Source: Opisthorchis felineus
Taxonomy: Eukaryota; Platyhelminthes; Trematoda; Opisthorchiida; Opisthorchiidae
Direction of reading: 5' to 3'
DNA length: 64,000 bases
NCBI GenBank assembly: GCA_004794785.1
Contig: SJOL01007418.1
Coordinates: 712,367-776,366, forward strand
Of this stretch, positions 58,340 to 64,000 are shown in pieces (positions within the stretch are counted from its first letter, which is position 1; each line of letters starts with the position of its first letter). Below the pieces are notes generated by a model. It made no database searches and had not been told where the DNA came from. It saw only the letters and a list, made by a program, of their open reading frames with translations. The translations under genes were made by a program, and so were the position numbers.

Positions 58340-58389
58340 GTGTTCAAACAGACATAGCGATGGATCCAGTCCACCGAGTGGTGCGAATT

Positions 58390-58401
58390 CCCCCCCCCCC
58401 C
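58390..58401. repeat. Poly-C run of 12
   Basis: A homopolymer within an otherwise protein-like frame. A length error here would shift the reading frame downstream. Confidence 0.9.
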
Positions 58402-58449
58402 AAGCCTAACCACTCCCCGTCGACCTCCTAAACAAAACACGTCGTCATT

Positions 58450-60140
58450 GTGATTCTACCCAGACTGGGTGCCACAGTTCAGATCATATGAGAGATGGAC
58501 AGCCTGCACGGATCCACGAAGAGAGTGGAGGTGGATGACAGACAACGATCAGTTTTAGATATGCCACATTTGTTAGATGGTACTAGTTATGAAGGTAACA
58601 ATGGAGTCTGAAAGACACAGCACACTAAGCAACACTTCTTACTTACTTAAGGATGGTGCTATTTCAGCTATCTGTTTAAAGTCTGTCTAACGGCAATCAT
58701 CAGGCCGGATAATATCTGACTTGACTAACTAAAATGCTACCGTTTGAAATTATCGCGTGACGTAGTCGTGGTATTTCGGGCAGATCTAGTGAAACCCGAC
58801 GATGGGTTTATCTGAGTGTCAAACTCATGAGTAATAGTGTTTCTCTCTGAACATGAGACGACGACTGCTAATTAAGATAGCTATGTGGCTCCATACTGAT
58901 TCTCCCCTGGAATTAGTGAATTCTACTGACAGAATTACTTTACACTAGATAAACTGTTTATTTTCATTTGAACCATGTGAAGAGCACGGTCGCGTTAGAG
59001 TGCCCAAACGTGGGCAAACTCTGTCCAGACATCATGGCTAGCCAGTCTTTTGAGACGTTAGTTTGCCACCACAACTGGTGATTGTTGCGATGGTCGGTTA
59101 GCTAAATTCCGGGGGTGGGGTGTAGTTAAGTTTACGGTACTAGATACCAAGACACAGTTAAATAATACGCACTGGTGCAAAACGCGCGAGTGCTCGCAGG
59201 AATCAGTTGGCAACAGAAATGCATGAGCGGTAAGGGCCGATCCTGTTCATGCTTGAAACATTCGGCAATGGAGTTTTTCGGTAAGGTATAAATTTCAGTT
59301 TTCTGTAGTAATTTTCATAAACTGCTGAGGGTCAAATCAGTTTTGTTTGACAGCTGTAACCAGAATTGGGGGAGAGAAAATATCCCTATTCCTGATTTGG
59401 AGGCAACATTTCTCTCAGGCTCAACCTGAACTGGGCTGTCCAGTCTCAGCGCAGCAACGTGTCTAAATAAGGTGATCAAACTTTTTTTTCTTGCACACTG
59501 AGAAAGAAATCCGTCAACCGAGTTAAGGCTTTCGTAAAAATGATAGTGCAGGTCATAGTGACCGACATGTTTATCGGGACCGAAACTTCAGGAATGTCAG
59601 CAGCACTCAAATTAATTCCAGTTTAGCTCCGCTTTTTCTACTGTCAACACCAGCGAACATTCGAAGATGGCGTAGCTCTTGAAGCTGATGACTTTCGGGA
59701 CAGCACTCTGTAACTTAAGCAGTTTTACTACCACCCGAACAAACGCCGCAAGTGGTAAGGTTTTATTCGACAACCGACACAAACATGTGACCTGCATTGT
59801 TAGACAGGTGCCGTTAGTGTCTGTTGCTGTGTGCATGTGCGCATCGACCTGACGACAACTAGAACACCTGATGCTTCTGGTTTTTATCTGCATCATCCCC
59901 ACCACCACCAGCAGCACAACCCGAAAACGGCTTCCAAGGTTGACCACTCCTAACTATCCGTCACTAGGATGCACACACATTCAGGGCACTAGCAGCAGGA
60001 TCTTGGCAAATAGACAAATGCCGCGAAAAGTGGAGTGCGTAGACGACTTATGGGGGACATAAAACCACAATGACCTGAACCGATAGTGGTGGTTGTTGAC
60101 CGAGTCTCCGTGGCTTGGAATACGCCAAGTCCATCTTGTT
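58450..60140. other. No gene recognised
   Basis: A His/Gln-rich plus-strand frame near 59870-59940 (FYLHHPHHHQQHNPKTASK) is the only notable stretch. It has no reliable splice sites. Confidence 0.4.
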
Positions 60141-60193
60141 TATAGGTCACTTGTCATCACTGGTCGACATAACTTGCTCGTCTGTCGAATCAC

Positions 60194-60592
60194 TTGGTGA
60201 TCCACGCGTGTAGAGAATGTGTGCCTGTTGAGTTTGTAGTTGCAGCTCCATACATAACCTATGAGGACAACAATGGGCGAAATGTTGGCCTGGTATTCTC
60301 GACAGTGCATATGTGTCATTGGTGGGGTGATGATATTGCACCCATAACGCACTGGTCTGCTTGTACAGGTGGAACATTTTGTCGTTCAATGCGTGACGCA
60401 AATGCACACCCATACAAACACAAAGTTATTGGCTGTCTCTACTTAGCACCCTTCAACAATACCAGACCCATTGGTGACCCCAAGCTTACAAGAAAACGAA
60501 TACCGTGTTACATTGTGAGAGAAATCATTGTCGAATCGCACCAGCACTGGTGCAAACAGGCTAATGTTGACATTTGTATTCGGCCAAATTGA
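60194..60592 (+). other. 132-codon open frame, possible gene or pseudogene fragment
   Basis: The longest plus-strand frame in the last 20 kb (VEFVVAAPYITYEDNNGRNV, VHMCHWWGDDIAPITHWSAC, HKVIGCLYLAPFNNTRPIGD, then REIIVESHQHW). It is Trp-, His- and Cys-rich. I noticed a faint resemblance to family I inorganic pyrophosphatase in the order GDxxxPI, VxGxLxL, and I(x)ESH(x)xW, but the active-site Asp cluster is not preserved, so I do not assign it. Confidence 0.25.
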
Positions 60593-60599
60593 TGGCGAT

Positions 60600-62440
60600 A
60601 ACATGCGATTGTCGATGTGTTTAAATAAGATTATGCAAAAATAGCACACGGCGCATCCGAATAGAGCAGACTGATTGAAAATTTCCTGAGGGGCTTGCTA
60701 GTCTTATGAATAATTGTGCGAGGATATGTACGCACGGCAGTTCACATTGGAAGTCATTCTTCTGCTTTGTCGCGACAGGCAGTTCTGAGTTGTTTTCATA
60801 GCCTAAATCACCAAAATTTTACCTTAACAATCACAAGTTGGTAGTGAGTTCCAGTAGCTCGAGAAGCGGGCTTGATAATTGGTCATATGTTCAAACAGTC
60901 CTCACAAGCATGGTATGAAAACCACTAAAGAAAGAAGAGATGATTAGCCTTTTTTTGCGTTGATCTATATTTCAGAGGGTTATCAGAACTGTAGCCGGAA
61001 TGCGGTTCTTAGGGGAACTCTTTCAAACAGTTCCAGAAACTCTTGATTTGTGAGTTGTTTCCTCTTGGCTTACAGGAACCATGTCACAAGCTTTCTTTCT
61101 CAGAGTAATGCGATCTTAAGTAAATAATTCGGCCGTCTGATACTGTAGCTTTCTGTGATTGAAGGCGAACCATTAAAACAGCCTTCATCTTCTACCATCC
61201 AAAACATTAGGACCTGGCGGTGCTTGCCTAGCTAAACTTAAATAACAGACGTTGAACATTAAAGGTTATCACCAAGACGTGTAACAATGGGAACGAAGAT
61301 ACTCACTTGGGAAGCATTAGGTTATCATGTGTCTCTTCATCTCACCCTTCTGTTGTGAAGATTTCAACCAGTCATTCAAACGCAACTTGCTCAACTGACT
61401 AGTGACATGTGTGTATCCACACCTAAATTGTTGGCCAGGTCAGGTACGTCCAGCCAAACCTACTCTGTCCATGTGGTGGGTTGAGATGTCTTCTGCGTCT
61501 ATGATGAAGCCTTTTCAGTGACCGTCAACTGCTGAAACTTGACGGTCCCACTGAGGTGTCTTTTCTTAGGCAGTGAATCATCCAACGTACAAGCCAGAAA
61601 ATTTATCTCCTTGTTAGTGTAGCTGAGTAATGATGTTCGCTCATTTATGTGTAGACAAATTGTTTTCTCAGTGTGAATTTTCCTCTTTGAGGAGGATTTT
61701 TTCCCGAGGCAAAGACGAGTGATCATAATTCCTTTACATGGTACTTGGCATAAGGATAATCCAAGCTCTGGAAAGAGTTTTGTCGGCGTTATGAGTGGTG
61801 CCATATCATCGGGTGGACGAAGTCTTCTATTCTTTACGACTATTATTCTGTATAAGTAAACGTTTGCAAAGCAAGTTTGTTCTTACTTTAGGCCCAAGTG
61901 CTGCCCAACCAGATGTTTCATCTTCGAACACGGGATTTCGGCTGGGGTTCTCAAGACCTTTAGCTAGGCCATCATCGAGTTTCGCAAACCGTTTTATCTG
62001 ATGTGGAAGATAAAACACTCCCGAATCTATTCTGTAATATTTCCTATATACAAGAAATATGACGGAGGTTTACGTGTTCACTGTAGGGGGTTAATCTTAG
62101 GAAATATCAGAGCTAGAAGGCTATTTAGGCCATTGGTTTTTCTTGCTTTATTTCGTTGCTTTCAACATCGTACGTGAAGTTGCACAAGACTGTCCTTCAA
62201 TCCTCAGATTTGATTTTGCACGCATCAAACTCCTAAGCTTTCGCGTAGTGTGCTGAGAGGGCTAGACTCCATCAAGGTCAGTTCAGTGATCTCATCAGTA
62301 ACTGCTTCTGAGCCGTACTAGATATGCACAATCACAAAACATCAAACTGATGATACCGGAAGGCCATATTTGAAGTGTTCTTGATCGTGGTCCGTCCCCA
62401 CTGATGAAACACACTTCTGTGCAAGCAGCCTTCGAGTCAA
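60600..62440. other. No gene recognised
   Basis: A minus-strand open frame (61804-61499) contains basic segments but no motif I can name. No repeat recognised. Confidence 0.4.
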
Positions 62441-62451
62441 CTGAAGAATAG

Positions 62452-62784
62452 TTTACCAATCCTCTTTATCGTCTGAGAAAACATGTGCCAACAGGAATGC
62501 CAGAAGATGAAAGGCGTGCAGTACAGCAGGATGTACATCGTAGAAATTGTTGCCACATGGGCTCTTGCATTTGGGTGGAATATCGAGAAAAACAGGAGGC
62601 TATCGTAAACGCTGCGCGGTAATGCGGAATGGATTTTTTGCTGGAGTCTATGGAGGACCAAACCACCGGTGTCTCGAATACAAGTCATTCGTTTTGGTTT
62701 GAGGGTCAGACGTTTCCAGCGAAAGTTTGGCGGTCGTATGCTCGTGAAACACACGAAAGCGATAAGCCATCGTGGATGAATTGA
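62452..62784 (+). pseudogene. Protein-like frame broken by one stop codon
   Basis: Two consecutive segments in the same frame, 62452-62622 (LRKHVPTGMPEDERRAVQQD, CCHMGSCIWVEYREKQEAIV) and 62623-62784 (FLLESMEDQTTGVSNTSHSF, WFEGQTFPAKVWRSYARETH), are separated by a single TAA at 62620-62622. Both halves look strongly coded (charged, Trp, Cys). It is probably a pseudogene or a retained gene fragment, or two exon pieces. The minus-strand frames over it look less likely. No family recognised. Confidence 0.33.
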
Positions 62785-62789
62785 GCCCG

Positions 62790-64000
62790 CATGAATCACA
62801 GAGCCATGTCAACAGAAGGTCATACTTTGGGGAATTACGAGTAGAGGAACTTGTGTTCAGTGATGATATAAAACGGGACGTGGACTGTACAAAAAAACAA
62901 GACTTCAGATTGGCCCTCATTGCTTCAGTTTTTTGTTTTCCGGTAGACCAGCTTCGACTGATAAGAAATAAAATAATCGTCACTGCATAATGTATGCAGA
63001 CTACAGGAAACATTCGAGTTCCTCTAAACCACTCCAAGAGTGCATCCCATAAACAGACGAATATGCTCACTAGACTTCTCTTCCCTTTTGGAAACCGCTG
63101 AGCTTATCTCGTACTTTATGACTAGTTGCAACATTACTTCACCTATTCCACTCGTTAGGTCCTAAGGAATACCTTTATACTTTTAACACATTTTTCTTTA
63201 GTAACAGACAATGAGGTTGAGCTGCAATTTACTGTCCACCTGGTCCCAGTTCGTATGCGAATATTAAAAAACCCACTACAGAACAGTTGCCATTTCACAA
63301 AAAGATATTCCGGTGATATTATTATTATTATTTGAATTCCACACTAGCATCTTAACTCGCTTGTCCCTGCAGCTAATCGAGGAAGTGTAGTCGAATAACA
63401 GCTTCCAGGTCCTTGGTGTTGCATTGGCTAGAGGCCAAAAGACTTCATTCCATAGAAGTGTGTGAGAAACCTACATGAAATGGTCACTCCAGAAGTTCCA
63501 TAGCATTGTAGCAACTCTTCGACGAAGAACTTCTAGCAACTTTATGAGTGTTGCCTTCCACCTAAGCCTGAGCCTAGTTAAGACCCGAGATTACGTGCAC
63601 ATTGAATTGTGTCATTCCACCGGAAGATTCTAGCAGAATCGTGTCTAGTGTCTTTGGTTTGGTTCGTCTAAATGGTCACTTACAATATGCCTATGCTGGA
63701 TATTGTGTCCTCGCAAATATTTCTACATCCATTATTAAACAGGAGAATTTAGCTGATGATACGGTGTCAAGGTCTAAAGGAAAATAAATCTAAGGAAACT
63801 AATTAAGAACAACTCAGTTAATAAGTTCACTATTCATTACTAACGCGTTTTGAACAGTCTGGTTTACACTCAAACTGGGCAAAATAAGTGTAGGTTCCAT
63901 AGGAAGAATACGGTCTTCTCTGTTCAATCGGCAGTCGACTTTGCCGTTTTTCTTCTCTTGCGAGCCCCCGAAGTTTGCAGGTGTATGCTAATACGGCAGT
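62790..64000. other. No gene recognised
   Basis: Contains a short (ATT)n run (63316-63333). A minus-strand open frame (63070-62648) and a plus-strand one (62772-62990) overlap and show no motif. Confidence 0.4.

Noticed and set aside
1..64000. CRISPR array, operon or bacterial insertion
   Set aside because: No regularly spaced direct repeats and no compact gene clusters; the gene structure is clearly spliced eukaryotic.

Overview
The window looks like nuclear DNA of a flatworm (a trematode or large-genome cestode; I cannot tell which). The reasons are a gene cut into many short exons with GT-AG introns of 0.1 to 6 kb, scattered decayed retroelements, and short dispersed repeats that carry hammerhead-ribozyme sequences, a feature known from flatworm retroelements. 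No bacterial-style gene organisation is present. No database search or alignment was run; every homology statement is pattern recognition.

Region 1 (about 1.1-33.1 kb, + strand) is the 3' part of one large gene for a multi-WD40 protein, most likely the orthologue of the centriolar wall protein WDR90/POC16. Sixteen exons can be read. Most neighbouring exons join with matching codon phase and follow, in order, the WD40 repeat succession I recall for vertebrate WDR90. The 5' end, including the expected N-terminal DUF667/CFAP20-like domain, lies before the window. At least one exon is missing between 7.15 and 13.15 kb, where the phases do not match, and the junction around 32.6-32.7 kb is uncertain.

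The introns hold repeats: a (TA)n microsatellite, a 14-bp minisatellite, an 86-nt-arm foldback at 12.5 kb, tRNA-derived SINE-like sequence, and several copies of a short repeat of about 0.4-0.5 kb carrying a hammerhead ribozyme. The same ribozyme repeat recurs after the gene, at 33.3-33.6, 47.0-47.3 and 50.9 kb. This family is the most interesting thing in the window. Its stem III is a six-base palindrome with no loop, which suggests the ribozyme acts as a dimer or in a multimeric transcript.

Region 2 (33.2-64 kb) is mostly intergenic or intronic sequence of unknown identity. It contains a frameshifted non-LTR (R2-like) reverse transcriptase remnant on the minus strand (39.7-41.4 kb), two tRNA-like SINE fragments, simple repeats, and several unrecognised protein-like open stretches (42.3, 48.9, 53.7, 54.9, 56.7, 58.2, 60.2 and 62.5 kb). 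These could be exons of an unknown plus-strand gene or pseudogene debris; confidence in each is low.
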